This document shows positions 32,248 through 40,386 of a stretch of DNA of 64,000 nt, piece by piece (position 1 is the stretch's first letter; the number at the start of each line of letters is the position of its first letter). Both the position numbers and the translations under genes were made by a program. The notes beneath the pieces were generated by a model. It had not been told where the DNA came from, did not search any database, and worked only from the letters and a program-made list of their open reading frames with translations. This DNA comes from an uncultured Oscillibacter sp. (GTDB taxonomy: Bacteria; Bacillota; Clostridia; Oscillospirales; Oscillospiraceae), in contig NZ_CAJUBK010000002.1 of the NCBI RefSeq assembly GCF_910584465.1, positions 62,001 to 126,000 of the forward strand, in the 5' to 3' direction.

Positions 32248-33267
32248 TCATTTCGTGACGTCGATCGCGGCGGAGGACACGCTGCCGGGGACGGCGATGC
32301 CCATGGCGCTGAGGGACTCGGGGTTGATATAGAGGTCGAAGTTCTCGATGATCTCATAGGGGGTGTCCTGGCAGGTGGCTTCGCCCCGGAGGATCTTCGC
32401 GGCCATCTGGCCGGTCTGGATGCCCAGCTTGATATAGTCCAGGCCCGCGCCCGCGACGCAGCCCAGCTTCACCTGCTCGACCTCGGAGCCGTAGACGGGG
32501 ATGCCGGCGTCGTTGGTCTTCTCCAGGATGGCGGGGAGGACGCCCACGACGGTGTTGTCCGTCAGGTTGGAGATGCAGTCCACGCCCCGGGCGATCAGGG
32601 TGTCGACGGCCTGGGTGACCTCGGCCTGCTCGGCCACGCCCACGGTCTCGATGGTGAAGCCGTACTCCTGTGCCAGGTCCTCATAGATGCCGATGGAGTA
32701 GATGGAGTTGTCCTCGCTGGTGGTGTAGACGATGCCAACGGACTTGGCCTCGGGCTGGAGGTCCCGAATCAGCTGGAGCTGGCCCGCCACGGGGAGCACG
32801 TCGGAGGTGCCGGTGATGTTGCCGGAGTCCAGCTTCGCGCCCACGGGGTCGGTGATGGCGGTGAAGACCACGGGGATGTCCTTGTCCTCGGCGGCGGCGA
32901 AGCAGGCCGTGGCGGAGGGGGTGGCGATGGCGACCATCATGTCCACGTTCTCGGCGGAGAAGGTGGTGCCGATCTGGGTGGCCAGGTTCGCGTCGAAGCT
33001 GGCGTTCTCATAATGGACCTCGAAGTCCGTGCCTTCCGTCAGCCCGGCCTCTTCCAGCCCCTGGAGGAAGCCGGCGCGGCAGTTGTCCAGGGAGCCGTGC
33101 TCGCCAAACTGGGAGATGCCGATGTGGTATCTCACCTCGCTCCCGCCGCCGCCGGAGGAGGAGCCGCCCCCGTTTTCGGAGGGGCCGTCCTTGCCGCCGC
33201 AGGCGGCCAGGGCCAGGATCAGGGCCAGGGTCAAAAGCAGGGAGGCAAAAGTCTTCAGGTTTTTCAT
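32248..33267 (-). CDS. trpX: ABC transporter substrate-binding lipoprotein (TrpX-like)
   Basis: A 339-aa lipoprotein with lipobox LAAC (Cys ~23), a Gly/Ser linker, and the two-lobed ABC_sub_bind fold. Family blocks are HIGISQFGEHGSLDNCRAGF, IATPSATACF, VFTAITDPVGAKLD and ITGTSDVLPVAGQLQLI. GGAGATAC precedes the ATG. Its transcript starts at a consensus promoter and passes through a T-box leader with a TGG specifier, so uptake should rise when tRNA-Trp is uncharged. Tryptophan as substrate rests on that regulatory inference and on the known trpXYZ systems of Firmicutes. Confidence 0.88.
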   Translation of the reverse strand: MKNLKTFASLLLTLALILALAACGGKDGPSENGGGSSSGGGGSEVRYHIGISQFGEHGSLDNCRAGFLQGLEEAGLTEGTDFEVHYENASFDANLATQIGTTFSAENVDMMVAIATPSATACFAAAEDKDIPVVFTAITDPVGAKLDSGNITGTSDVLPVAGQLQLIRDLQPEAKSVGIVYTTSEDNSIYSIGIYEDLAQEYGFTIETVGVAEQAEVTQAVDTLIARGVDCISNLTDNTVVGVLPAILEKTNDAGIPVYGSEVEQVKLGCVAGAGLDYIKLGIQTGQMAAKILRGEATCQDTPYEIIENFDLYINPESLSAMGIAVPGSVSSAAIDVTK

Positions 33268-33283
33268 GGTAGTATCTCCTTCA

Positions 33284-33361
33284 TCATCGTTTTAAAAGCT
33301 GGATATCGGCCAGGGGGAAAGCGTGGTCCCGGCCCCGCCATCGTTTCGTCAGTGATCTCAT
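33284..33361 (-). CDS. 25-aa leader ORF between T-box and trpX-like gene
   Basis: Just after the T-box terminator, GGAAGGAGACGG precedes an ATG opening a 25-codon frame that starts MRSLTKRWRGRDH and ends 17 bases before the binding-protein ATG. It contains one tryptophan and many basic residues. The paralogous operon also has a short ORF starting MRSIT with a TKV..Y..RF segment. Whether it is translated for regulation, or only couples translation, is unknown. Confidence 0.45.
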   Translation of the reverse strand: MRSLTKRWRGRDHAFPLADIQLLKR

Positions 33362-33391
33362 GTGCTCCGTCTCCTTCCGGGAAACCAAAAT

Positions 33392-33665
33392 AAAAAAGCC
33401 CCGTCCCAGATTTGGGACAAGACTTCCATCCTGCGGTACCACCCAAGTTGACGCATAAGCGCCCGCTCGTCTCGCGTACTCCATACGCGCCGCGCTGGTA
33501 ACGGGTGCGGTCCCCGTCGGCCGCTACTGGGCTTTCCAGCCGTTCGCTCCGCCCTCACGAGTCCATTCGCCGGAACGCTGCCCGCCGCGATCTCACCCTC
33601 CGCGGCTCTCTGAACGGCTCACCTTCCCGGTTACTTCTCTCGCTCACAGGTTTCCCTTGATCACT
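33392..33665 (-). promoter_or_regulatory. T-box riboswitch, tRNA-Trp specific
   Basis: Minus-strand leader with stem I containing AGTA (in AGAAGTAACC) and, opposite, GAA-TGG-A with the specifier TGG at 33563-33565 (Trp). The T-box sequence GGGTGGTACCGC is at 33433-33444. The terminator stem AGTCTTGTCCCA / TGGGACGGGGCT followed by six T lies at 33392-33418. All hallmark elements are in the right order. It should antiterminate when uncharged tRNA-Trp binds and so control 29520-33267. Confidence 0.93.
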
Positions 33666-33669
33666 TTGC

Positions 33670-33698
33670 ATTATACGCACCGCCGGCGGGGATGTCAA
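33670..33698 (-). promoter_or_regulatory. Consensus SigA promoter of the T-box operon
   Basis: TTGACA (33693-33698), 17-base spacer, TATAAT (33670-33675): both hexamers are perfect, as expected for a leader-controlled operon. Confidence 0.92.
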
Positions 33699-33836
33699 CT
33701 GTCATTTTCTACAAAAACGCTTTAAATCGGGAAAGCCATTCGGGCCCCCTATGTCCGTCCCGCCGAAAAACGGGGAGATCCCACCGGCAGGGAAGCAGGG
33801 GGCGGGGCCCGCCAGGAAGCGTTTTTGAAAGGCCGC

Positions 33837-33857
33837 GGGGCGGGACGATCCGCCCCG
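33837..33857 (-). terminator. GC hairpin after the second importer operon
   Basis: GGGGCGG/CCGCCCC stem just past the ATPase stop on the minus strand; followed by CGCGGCCTTTC, so the U-tract is weak. Confidence 0.4.
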
Positions 33858-33872
33858 CCCCACGGATGCCGC

Positions 33873-34667
33873 TCACGACAGCAGGAGCTTATCGTCCGCC
33901 TCGTCGGAGCCGCTGACCTTGTTGAACAGCTCCAGGAGCTGGGGCACGGTCAGCTTTTTCTTCTCCTCGCCGGAAACGTCGATGACGATCTTCCCGTCGT
34001 ACATCATGATGAGCCGGTTCCCGTGCTGGATGGCGTCCCGCATGTTGTGGGTGACCATCATGGTGGTCAGCCGGCTCTCCGCCACGATGCGGTCCGACAG
34101 CTCCAGCACCTTTGCCGCGGTCTTGGGGTCCAGGGCGGCGGTGTGCTCGTCCAGGAGCAGGAGCTTGGGCTTTTTCAGGGAGGCCATCAGCAGCGTCAGT
34201 GCCTGGCGCTGGCCCCCGGAGAGGAGGCCCACCTTGCTGGTCAGCCGGTCCTCCAGGCCCAGGTCCAGGCCCTTGAGCATCGCCTGATACGCCTCCTTCT
34301 CCGCGCGGGTCACGCCCCAGCGCAGGCCCCGGCGCTGCCCCCGGCGGGCGGCCAGCGCCAGGTTCTCCAGGATCTGCATCGTCGGCGCGGTGCCCAGCAT
34401 GGGGTCCTGGAACACCCGGCCGATATAAGGGGCGCGCTTGTGCTCCGGCAGGTGGGTCACGTCCACGCCGCCGATGGAGATGGTCCCGGCGTCCACGGTC
34501 CAAGTGCCCGCCACGGCGTTCAGCATGGTGGACTTGCCCGCGCCGTTGCCGCCGATGACGGTGCAGAAATCCCCGTCGTTCAGCGTCAGGCTCACGCCCC
34601 GCAGGGCCTGCTTCTCATTGACCGTGCCGGGGTTGAAGGTCTTACAGATCTCTTTGATCTCAAGCAT
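33873..34667 (-). CDS. Amino-acid ABC transporter ATP-binding protein, second system
   Basis: A 264-aa ATPase paralogous to the one at 29520. It has Walker A GGNGAGKST, signature LLSGGQRQALTLL and Walker B LLLLDEHTAALDPKTA, again the DEHTAALDPKTA form. The ATG at 34667 is preferred over a GTG nine bases earlier because GGAGG lies nine bases before it. It overlaps the permease gene end. Third gene of a binding protein-permease-ATPase operon whose substrate is probably another amino acid (inference). Confidence 0.88.
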   Translation of the reverse strand: MLEIKEICKTFNPGTVNEKQALRGVSLTLNDGDFCTVIGGNGAGKSTMLNAVAGTWTVDAGTISIGGVDVTHLPEHKRAPYIGRVFQDPMLGTAPTMQILENLALAARRGQRRGLRWGVTRAEKEAYQAMLKGLDLGLEDRLTSKVGLLSGGQRQALTLLMASLKKPKLLLLDEHTAALDPKTAAKVLELSDRIVAESRLTTMMVTHNMRDAIQHGNRLIMMYDGKIVIDVSGEEKKKLTVPQLLELFNKVSGSDEADDKLLLS

Positions 34668-35613
34668 GGCGGGCACCTCCGGTCTTGGCCTTGGCGTGGA
34701 AATACTTCCCCTTCCAATAGGGGATCGCCAGGAACACCGCCACGATCGAGGCGGAGATCAGTTTGAGGTAGTTCGTGTTGATGTTGCTCAGGCTCACCAC
34801 CGCCTGGATCACCGCGTAGTAGATCACCGAGCCCAGGGACACCGCCAGCATCTTGAAGGCGAAGTTGCGGAAGATGCGGCCGAAGACCACCTGGCCGATG
34901 ATGACGGCCGCCAGGCCGATGACGATGGCGCCTTTGCCCATGCTGGAGTCCGCGAAGCTCTGATACTGGCTGAGCAGGGCCCCGGAGAGGGCCACCAGCC
35001 CGTTGGAGATCATCAGGCCCAGCACCTTGCCGGTGTCGGTATCGATGCCCTGGGCCCGGGCCATGCTGGGGTTCGCGCCGGTGGCCCGGAGGGCCGCGCC
35101 CAGCTCCGTCCCGAAGAACCAGTACAGCACCAGGATGATCGCCAGGGAGGATACGCCCACCACCAGGATGGGGTGACGGTAGAAGGGCCGGGTCCCCTTC
35201 GCCACGTCCTGGACGAAGCGGAGGGACACCAGCAGCCGGTCCAGATTGGCGGGATCGGTGACGTTGATGGCCACGTTGGCCTTCATGCCCATGATGGCCA
35301 GGTTGACGGACCACAGGCCCAGCTGGGTCAGGATGCCCGCCAGGATGGCCGGGATGCCGCAGGCCGTGTGCAGCAGTCCCGTGACCAGCCCCGCCAGCAG
35401 CCCCGCTCCCAGCGCCGCCAGCAGCGCCGTCCAAAGACCGGCGCCAGAGCTGAACAGCACGACGAAAACGGCGCCGCCGGTGCAGAACGAACCGTCCACC
35501 GTCAGGTCGGCGATGTCGAGGATCTTATAGGTGATATAGACGCCGATGGCCATGATGCCCCAGATCAGCCCCTGGGAGACGGCCCCCGGCAGTGCGCCGA
35601 TGAAATTCAGCAT
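34660..35613 (-). CDS. Amino-acid ABC transporter permease, second system
   Basis: A 317-aa permease with about eight TM helices, paralogous to 30286-31224: GAVSQGLIWGIMAIGVYITY and ILDIADLTVDGSFCTGGAVF at the N-terminus and a matching LRATGANPSMARAQGIDT coupling region. GAGAGGGG precedes the ATG. It follows the binding-protein gene by 64 bases. The two systems differ enough that they are old paralogues, not a recent duplication. Confidence 0.87.
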   Translation of the reverse strand: MLNFIGALPGAVSQGLIWGIMAIGVYITYKILDIADLTVDGSFCTGGAVFVVLFSSGAGLWTALLAALGAGLLAGLVTGLLHTACGIPAILAGILTQLGLWSVNLAIMGMKANVAINVTDPANLDRLLVSLRFVQDVAKGTRPFYRHPILVVGVSSLAIILVLYWFFGTELGAALRATGANPSMARAQGIDTDTGKVLGLMISNGLVALSGALLSQYQSFADSSMGKGAIVIGLAAVIIGQVVFGRIFRNFAFKMLAVSLGSVIYYAVIQAVVSLSNINTNYLKLISASIVAVFLAIPYWKGKYFHAKAKTGGARHA

Positions 35614-35677
35614 GGTCGCAAACCCCTCTCGATGTATGGGAAGATTTTATAGGCCGCGCCGCGCGGCGGAGGACCGT

Positions 35678-36634
35678 TCAGCCGATGGCCTCATAGCCCT
35701 CGGGGACGGTGATGCCCAGCGCCTCGCACATGGGGGCGTTGTACTTCTTGACGAACTCGGGGGCGTACTCGATGGGCATGGCGGAGACGTCGGCCCCGTT
35801 CACCAGGATGTCCGCCGCCATCTCGCCGGTCTTATAGCCGATGTCGTAGTAGCTGATGGACAGGGTGGCCACGCCGCAGCCGGCGCAGATGCCCTCTTCC
35901 CCGCAGAAGACGGGGATGTTCCCGTGGCAGATGTTGTCGATGATCGGGGTGTTGGAAGCGGCGGTGTTGTCGGTGGGGACATAGAGCACGTCGCTGGCGT
36001 CCGCGGCGGTCTGGCAGACGGCGGCCACGTCGTTGGAATCCGAGAAGGCATACTGGGTGCAGGTATAGCCCATGCCCTCCAGCAGGCTTTGGACGGTATC
36101 CACCTGGTACTGGCTGTTCGGCTCGTTGGAGCAGTAGAGCAGGCCGATGTCTTTGGCGTCGGGGTACCAGTCGTGGATCATCTGCGCCTGCTGGTCCAGG
36201 GGGGCCAGGTCGGAGGTGCCGGAGACGTTGGTGCCCAGGACGCCGGAGAAGTTTTCGATGCCGAAGGCCACGCCGTACTCCGTGACGGAGGTGCCCAGGA
36301 TGGGGATGCTGCCGGTGGCGGCGGCCGCCGCCTGGACGGCCGGGGTGGCGTTGGCCATGATCAGATCCACGTTTTTGGACACGAAGGAGTTCGCGATGGT
36401 GGCGCAGGTCGCGGGGTCGTTGGCGGCGTTCTGAAGATCGTAGTGCCAGCCGTCCTCGCCCAGTTTGTCGTTCATGGCGTCGATGAAGCCCTGGGTGGCG
36501 GTGTCCAGCGCGTCGTGGGTCACGAACTGGGAGATGCCCACCTCATAGACCTTTTTGCCGCCGGAGCCGCCGCAGGCGGCGAGGCTGAGCGTCATGACGC
36601 CCGCCAGGATCAGTGCAAGCAGTTTCTTCTTCAT
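35678..36634 (-). CDS. ABC transporter substrate-binding lipoprotein, second system
   Basis: A 318-aa lipoprotein with lipobox LAAC and the ABC_sub_bind fold (EVGISQFVTHDALDTATQG, IMANATPAVQAAAA, ILGTSVTEYGVAFG, VSGTSDLAPLDQQAQMI). The ATG at 36634 follows GGAG by ten bases; an in-frame ATG two codons earlier is too close to the site. Compared with the T-box-linked paralogue it keeps the same family blocks but a different ligand region. Its leader carries a short aromatic-rich ORF and terminator, suggesting control by an amino acid. Confidence 0.87.
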   Translation of the reverse strand: MKKKLLALILAGVMTLSLAACGGSGGKKVYEVGISQFVTHDALDTATQGFIDAMNDKLGEDGWHYDLQNAANDPATCATIANSFVSKNVDLIMANATPAVQAAAAATGSIPILGTSVTEYGVAFGIENFSGVLGTNVSGTSDLAPLDQQAQMIHDWYPDAKDIGLLYCSNEPNSQYQVDTVQSLLEGMGYTCTQYAFSDSNDVAAVCQTAADASDVLYVPTDNTAASNTPIIDNICHGNIPVFCGEEGICAGCGVATLSISYYDIGYKTGEMAADILVNGADVSAMPIEYAPEFVKKYNAPMCEALGITVPEGYEAIG

Positions 36635-36680
36635 AGTCATCGATCTCCTTGTTTTCAATGTCGTTTTGGGAGGACGCTAT

Positions 36681-36715
36681 AAAAAGCGGCCCTGTCCGTA
36701 GACAGAGCCGCTTTC
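36681..36715 (-). terminator. Attenuator-type terminator ahead of the second importer
   Basis: On the minus strand AAAGCGGCTCTGTC pairs with GACAGGGCCGCTTT (loop TACG), then TTATA. It lies between the short ORF (ends 36737) and the binding-protein gene (starts 36634), so read-through must be regulated or partial. Confidence 0.75.
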
Positions 36716-36736
36716 CATACAAAAACGGTCGCCTGT

Positions 36737-36835
36737 TCAGCCGGACGTCTTTTTCCCACGCTCAAAACGGCCCGCATAGCGGACCTTCGTAAAGCGGAAA
36801 TAGACGTTCTGGATGGAGGATGTGATGCTGCGCAT
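36737..36835 (-). CDS. 32-aa leader ORF rich in Tyr/Phe and Arg
   Basis: AGAGGAG lies eight bases before the ATG. The peptide begins MRSITSSIQNVYFRF and continues TKVRYAGRFERGKK, with two Tyr and three Phe in 14 residues. It sits between a clear promoter (36892-36920) and a terminator (36681-36715), the layout of a leader-peptide attenuator. It shares the MRS(I/L)T start with the 25-aa ORF in the other importer operon. It may instead be a functional small protein; translation is unproven. Confidence 0.6.
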   Translation of the reverse strand: MRSITSSIQNVYFRFTKVRYAGRFERGKKTSG

Positions 36836-36891
36836 GACAGGAGCTCCTCTCTTCGGCAGGCCGGCAGGGCGGCGGTCTCAGGGACTTTGTC

Positions 36892-36920
36892 ACTATACAG
36901 CTTTAAAGGGGTGAAGTCAA
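36892..36920 (-). promoter_or_regulatory. SigA promoter of the second importer operon
   Basis: TTGACT (36915-36920), 17-base spacer, TATAGT (36892-36897) on the minus strand. No T-box motif follows. Confidence 0.85.
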
Positions 36921-37061
36921 TCGTCATTTTCAACAAGATCCGCGCCTCCCGCCGCCGCCGCGCCGGGAGGCGGCCTGGGCAGGATGCCCTGCGTTTCCAG
37001 GAGTTCCCGGGAACTTTGTGCCATTCCTCCAAAAAAGCGGAAAAATCTTTCCCAGCCTCTA

Positions 37062-37090
37062 TTGCAATGTGCCGAGGAGTGTCGTATAAT
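37062..37090 (+). promoter_or_regulatory. SigA-type promoter of the nucleotidase gene
   Basis: TTGCAA (37062-37067), 17-base spacer, TATAAT (37085-37090), 51 bases before the ATG. Confidence 0.8.
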
Positions 37091-37141
37091 AAAATCGCTC
37101 AGCCCTCGCGGAAGAGGAGATCAAACATAGGAGGTCATTTT

Positions 37142-39238
37142 ATGCGAAAGACCGCGCGCAAGCAGATCCTTGCCCTGCTGCTGGCCGCAGCGATGCTGGC
37201 GGGCCTGTCCGTCCCCGCTCTGGCGGCGGAGGAGGGGGAGAAGACCGTCACCATCCTCCAGACCAGCGACCTGCACGGCATGGTGAACCCCTTCGATTAC
37301 GCTTCCAATAAGGAGAACAAGACCAGCCTGGCCCACGCCGCCGCCATCATCAAGGCGGAGCGGGAGGCGGACCCGGACCTGCTCCTGCTGGACACCGGCG
37401 ACACCACCCAGGCCAACTACATCCAGTCCTTCCTGGACGAAGAGCCCGATCCCATGATCCACGCCCTGAACTACCTGGGCTATGACGCCTGGACCCTGGG
37501 CAACCACGAGTTCAACTTCGACTTCAAGTACACCCAGAAGAAGATCGACGAGTTCGAGGGCACCGTCCTGGGCGGCAACTTCTACAAGGACGACGGCACC
37601 CGCTGGATCGACGCCTACCACATCTTCGACGTGGACGGCGTGAAGGTGGCGGTCTTCGGCGTGGACGCCCCCCACATCCCCCAGTGGGAGAAGTCCGACC
37701 CCGGACACTATGACAACATGAAGATCTCCGAGCCCATGGAGGAGATCGGCAAGATCCTGGACGAGCTGGAGGGCCAGGCCGACGTCATCGTCGGTTCCGT
37801 CCACTACGGCCTGGACGGCGAGTACGGCTGCGCCGGCATGCGGGAAGTGGCCGAGGCTTACGGCGAGCGGATGGACGCGCTGTTCATCGGTCACGCCCAC
37901 GCCAAGGTGGACGAGACCATCGGCGGTATCCCCGTCCTGGAGCCCGGCAGCAACGGCGAGTTCGTCGGCAAGGTCACCCTGACCCTGAAGGCCGACGGCG
38001 ACGGCTGGACCGTCGATTCCGCCGAGGGCGGGCTCCTCGAGTGCGCCGCTGCCACGCCGGACCCCGACTTCCTGAAGGAGTTCCAGGGCCTCCATGAGAA
38101 GAGCCTGGAGCTGGCCTCCCGCGAGGTCGGCACCGTGGGCGAGACCTTCATCGACCCGATCGAGGTCCTGCCCGGCATCCCCTCCGCCGTGCTGGAGGAC
38201 GACGCCGTCACCGATCTTGTGAACAAGGTCCAGATGCTGAACGCCGGGGCCGACGTGTCCCTGGCCGCGCTGTTCGACGCGACCTCCAACCTCCAGGCCG
38301 GTCCCTTCCTGCACCGGGACAGCGTGAAGATCTATAAGTACGACAACACCCTCTACGGCGTCAAGGTCACCGGCAAGCAGATGAAGGCCATCATGGAAGA
38401 AAAAGCGGGCAGCTTCTTCAACCAGTACCAGCCCGGCGACGTGACCATCAGCTTCGACCCCAACATCCGCCTGTACAACTACGATATGTTCGCGGGCCTG
38501 GACTACGAGATCGACATCTCCAAGCCCGTCGGGTCCCGCATCCAGAACGTGGTCTATAAGGGCCATCCCATGACCGACGACGAGACCATGATCCTGGCCC
38601 TGAACAACTACCGCTACGGCGGCCTGGTGTCCGCGGGGCTCATCAACGAGTCCGACGTGGTCTATGAGGGCGGCGCGGTCCGGGATATGATCACCGAGTA
38701 CGTGGAGTCCCTGGACGGCCCCCTGATGCCCGAGGTGGACAACAACTGGAAGATCGTGGGCGCGGATCTGGACGATCCCCAGAAGGATCTGATCTATGAG
38801 AAGGTCCGCTCCGGCGAGATCCAGATCCCCACCAGCGAGGATGGGCGCACGCCCAACATCGCCTCCCTGAACGGTCCCGCCCTGCGGGCCGCGGGCCTCC
38901 TGCCCGCCCTGGAGGAGGAGACGCCGGAGCCCGCGCCCGCTCCCGAACCGGAGCCCGCGCCCGCTCCCGAACCGGAGCCCGCGCCCGCTCCTGAGCCGGA
39001 GCCCGCTCCTGCTCCTGAGCCGGAGCCCGCACCTGCTCCTGAGCCGGAGCCCGCACCTGTCCCCGCCGCAGCGGAGGGCACCTACACCGTCAAGTCCGGC
39101 GACTGCCTGTGGAGCATCGCGCAGGCGGCCTATGGCACCGGGACCAAGTGGGGCGTCATTTACGCCGCCAACCAGTCTTCCGTCAAGGACCCCGCCTCCA
39201 TCCAGATCGGCCAGGTCCTGACGATCCCCGCGGCGTAA
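37142..39238 (+). CDS. Secreted 5'-nucleotidase/2',3'-cyclic phosphodiesterase family protein with LysM
   Basis: A 698-aa exported protein. Signal peptide to ~29 (VPALAAEE), then a calcineurin-like phosphoesterase domain with ILQTSDLHG, LLDTGD, LGNHEFNFD and IGHAHAK metal motifs (residues ~35-290). Next is a 5'-nucleotidase C-terminal domain (~330-560). A 45-residue Glu-Pro-Ala-Pro linker follows, then a C-terminal LysM (YTVKSGDCLWSIAQAAYG). It likely scavenges phosphate and nucleosides from external nucleotides while bound to peptidoglycan through LysM. GGAGG precedes the ATG. Own promoter and terminator, so monocistronic. Confidence 0.92.
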   Translation: MRKTARKQILALLLAAAMLAGLSVPALAAEEGEKTVTILQTSDLHGMVNPFDYASNKENKTSLAHAAAIIKAEREADPDLLLLDTGDTTQANYIQSFLDEEPDPMIHALNYLGYDAWTLGNHEFNFDFKYTQKKIDEFEGTVLGGNFYKDDGTRWIDAYHIFDVDGVKVAVFGVDAPHIPQWEKSDPGHYDNMKISEPMEEIGKILDELEGQADVIVGSVHYGLDGEYGCAGMREVAEAYGERMDALFIGHAHAKVDETIGGIPVLEPGSNGEFVGKVTLTLKADGDGWTVDSAEGGLLECAAATPDPDFLKEFQGLHEKSLELASREVGTVGETFIDPIEVLPGIPSAVLEDDAVTDLVNKVQMLNAGADVSLAALFDATSNLQAGPFLHRDSVKIYKYDNTLYGVKVTGKQMKAIMEEKAGSFFNQYQPGDVTISFDPNIRLYNYDMFAGLDYEIDISKPVGSRIQNVVYKGHPMTDDETMILALNNYRYGGLVSAGLINESDVVYEGGAVRDMITEYVESLDGPLMPEVDNNWKIVGADLDDPQKDLIYEKVRSGEIQIPTSEDGRTPNIASLNGPALRAAGLLPALEEETPEPAPAPEPEPAPAPEPEPAPAPEPEPAPAPEPEPAPAPEPEPAPVPAAAEGTYTVKSGDCLWSIAQAAYGTGTKWGVIYAANQSSVKDPASIQIGQVLTIPAA
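38927..39058 (+). repeat. Tandem 24-base repeat coding for EPAPAPEP
   Basis: About five consecutive 24-base units within the nucleotidase gene encode the linker before LysM. Early units use GCGCCCGCTCCCGAACCG, later ones GCTCCTGCTCCTGAGCCG, showing step-wise divergence. Slippage here would change linker length in frame. Confidence 0.9.
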
Positions 39239-39294
39239 GCGGCCGGGGGGGGGACGGCTCGAAGGGCGGTCCCAAGATCCTTTGAAAGACGCGA

Positions 39295-39325
39295 AAACAG
39301 CGGGCCATCGGCCCGCTGTTTTTCG
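39295..39325 (+). terminator. Intrinsic terminator after nucleotidase gene
   Basis: AAACAGCGGGCC, ATC loop, GGCCCGCTGTTT, then TT. The A-rich left arm makes it bidirectional with the convergent gene ending at 39380. Confidence 0.8.
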
Positions 39326-39379
39326 TGCGGCCGGCGGGCAGTCCGTGCCGCTCCCGGCGGGCGGTCCCGAGGCGGCCGC

Positions 39380-39694
39380 CTATCCTTCGACCCGCTCGAT
39401 CTTGATGATGACCGGGCGCAGCCCGTCGTTGCAGGAGCAGATCGCCACTCCTTTATGCTTCGGATCGATCCAGGTATCGTCGTACCATCCCTCCGATCCG
39501 TTCGCCAGGGCGAACACATATTGGTAAACGGCCTTCCACGCCTCGTCGCAGAAGCCGTCCGGCTTGGCGTAGCTGGAATAGAAGACCTGGCCCTCCTTCA
39601 TGAGCGGGCAGGTGGAAAGCCCGGGGATCCCGTACTCCTTTGCCAGATCTTCCTGTAAGGTGGTCTTCAATATGGTCAGCCTGCATCCCTTCAT
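39380..39694 (-). CDS. TIGR04076-type small protein
   Basis: A 104-aa cytosolic protein starting MKGCRLTILKTTLQEDLAKEY, then STCPLMKEGQVFYSS, FCDEAWKAVYQYVFALANG, VAICSCNDGLRPVIIKIE. The spaced cysteines (CPL, CDEAW, CSCNDG) suggest metal binding. The pattern matches the TIGR04076 family of unknown function as I remember it. TAAGGAGG precedes the ATG at 39694. Confidence 0.75.
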   Translation of the reverse strand: MKGCRLTILKTTLQEDLAKEYGIPGLSTCPLMKEGQVFYSSYAKPDGFCDEAWKAVYQYVFALANGSEGWYDDTWIDPKHKGVAICSCNDGLRPVIIKIERVEG

Positions 39695-39809
39695 CGTACC
39701 GCTCCTCCTTAGACACGAACTATGACGATCCGATCTTATCACAGATCCGCGCCCGTTTCAACTTGGTCCTGCAAAATGAGGAGCGGACGTTTTCCGCCCC
39801 GATCCACCC

Positions 39810-39838
39810 TTGCCTGGAGGAGGAAAGCGTGGTATAAT
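39810..39838 (+). promoter_or_regulatory. SigA-type promoter of smpB
   Basis: TTGCCT (39810-39815), 17-base spacer, TATAAT (39833-39838), 47 bases before the ATG. Confidence 0.8.
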
Positions 39839-39884
39839 AGATCCTGGTAAGACTGGGGAAGATCTCTTCGAGGAGGTGGCCGCG

Positions 39885-40343
39885 ATGGAAAAGAAAGGCG
39901 TCAAGATCGCCGCGCAGAACCGGAAGGCCCACCACGACTATTACGTGGAGGACCGATACGAGGCGGGCATCGAGCTGGCCGGCACGGAGGTCAAGTCCAT
40001 CCGGGCCGGGACGCTGAACCTGAAAGACTCCTATTGCTCCGTGAAGGACGGGGAGCTCTTCATCCATGGGATGCACATCTCCCCCTATGAGAAGGGCAAC
40101 ATCTTCAATAAGGACCCCGTCCGCGTCCGGCGGCTGCTGATGCACAAGCGGGAGATCCGCAAGCTCCACGCCCTGGTGAAGCAGGACGGCTATACCCTGG
40201 TGCCCCTGTCCGTCTACTTCAAGGACTCCCGCGTCAAGCTGGAAGTGGGCCTGTGCAAGGGCAAGAAGAACTACGATAAGCGGGCCGCCATGGCCCAGAG
40301 GGACACCAAGCGCGAGATTGACCGGGCCATGAAGGTCCGCTGA
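39885..40343 (+). CDS. smpB: SsrA-binding protein
   Basis: A 152-aa RNA-binding partner of tmRNA, needed to deliver it to stalled ribosomes. The beta-barrel signatures are NRKAHHDYYVEDRYEAGI, LAGTEVKSIRAGTLNLKDSY, HGMHISPYEKGN and HKREIRKL. The basic C-terminal tail (KREIDRAMKVR), which enters the mRNA channel, is complete. GAGGAGG precedes the ATG. The tmRNA gene itself lies 1.8 kb downstream, separated by two unrelated genes. Confidence 0.96.
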   Translation: MEKKGVKIAAQNRKAHHDYYVEDRYEAGIELAGTEVKSIRAGTLNLKDSYCSVKDGELFIHGMHISPYEKGNIFNKDPVRVRRLLMHKREIRKLHALVKQDGYTLVPLSVYFKDSRVKLEVGLCKGKKNYDKRAAMAQRDTKREIDRAMKVR

Positions 40344-40386
40344 GCCCATTCGAGATCGAATAACGTACAGAAAGGAACCGACCGAC

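Noticed and set aside
36660..36900. Second T-box before the paralogous importer
   Set aside because: No GGGTGG T-box sequence or specifier loop; the leader instead has a short ORF and terminator.
38927..39058. Tandem repeats considered as a CRISPR or satellite array
   Set aside because: Units are in frame without spacers and encode a Pro/Ala/Glu linker inside a normal gene.
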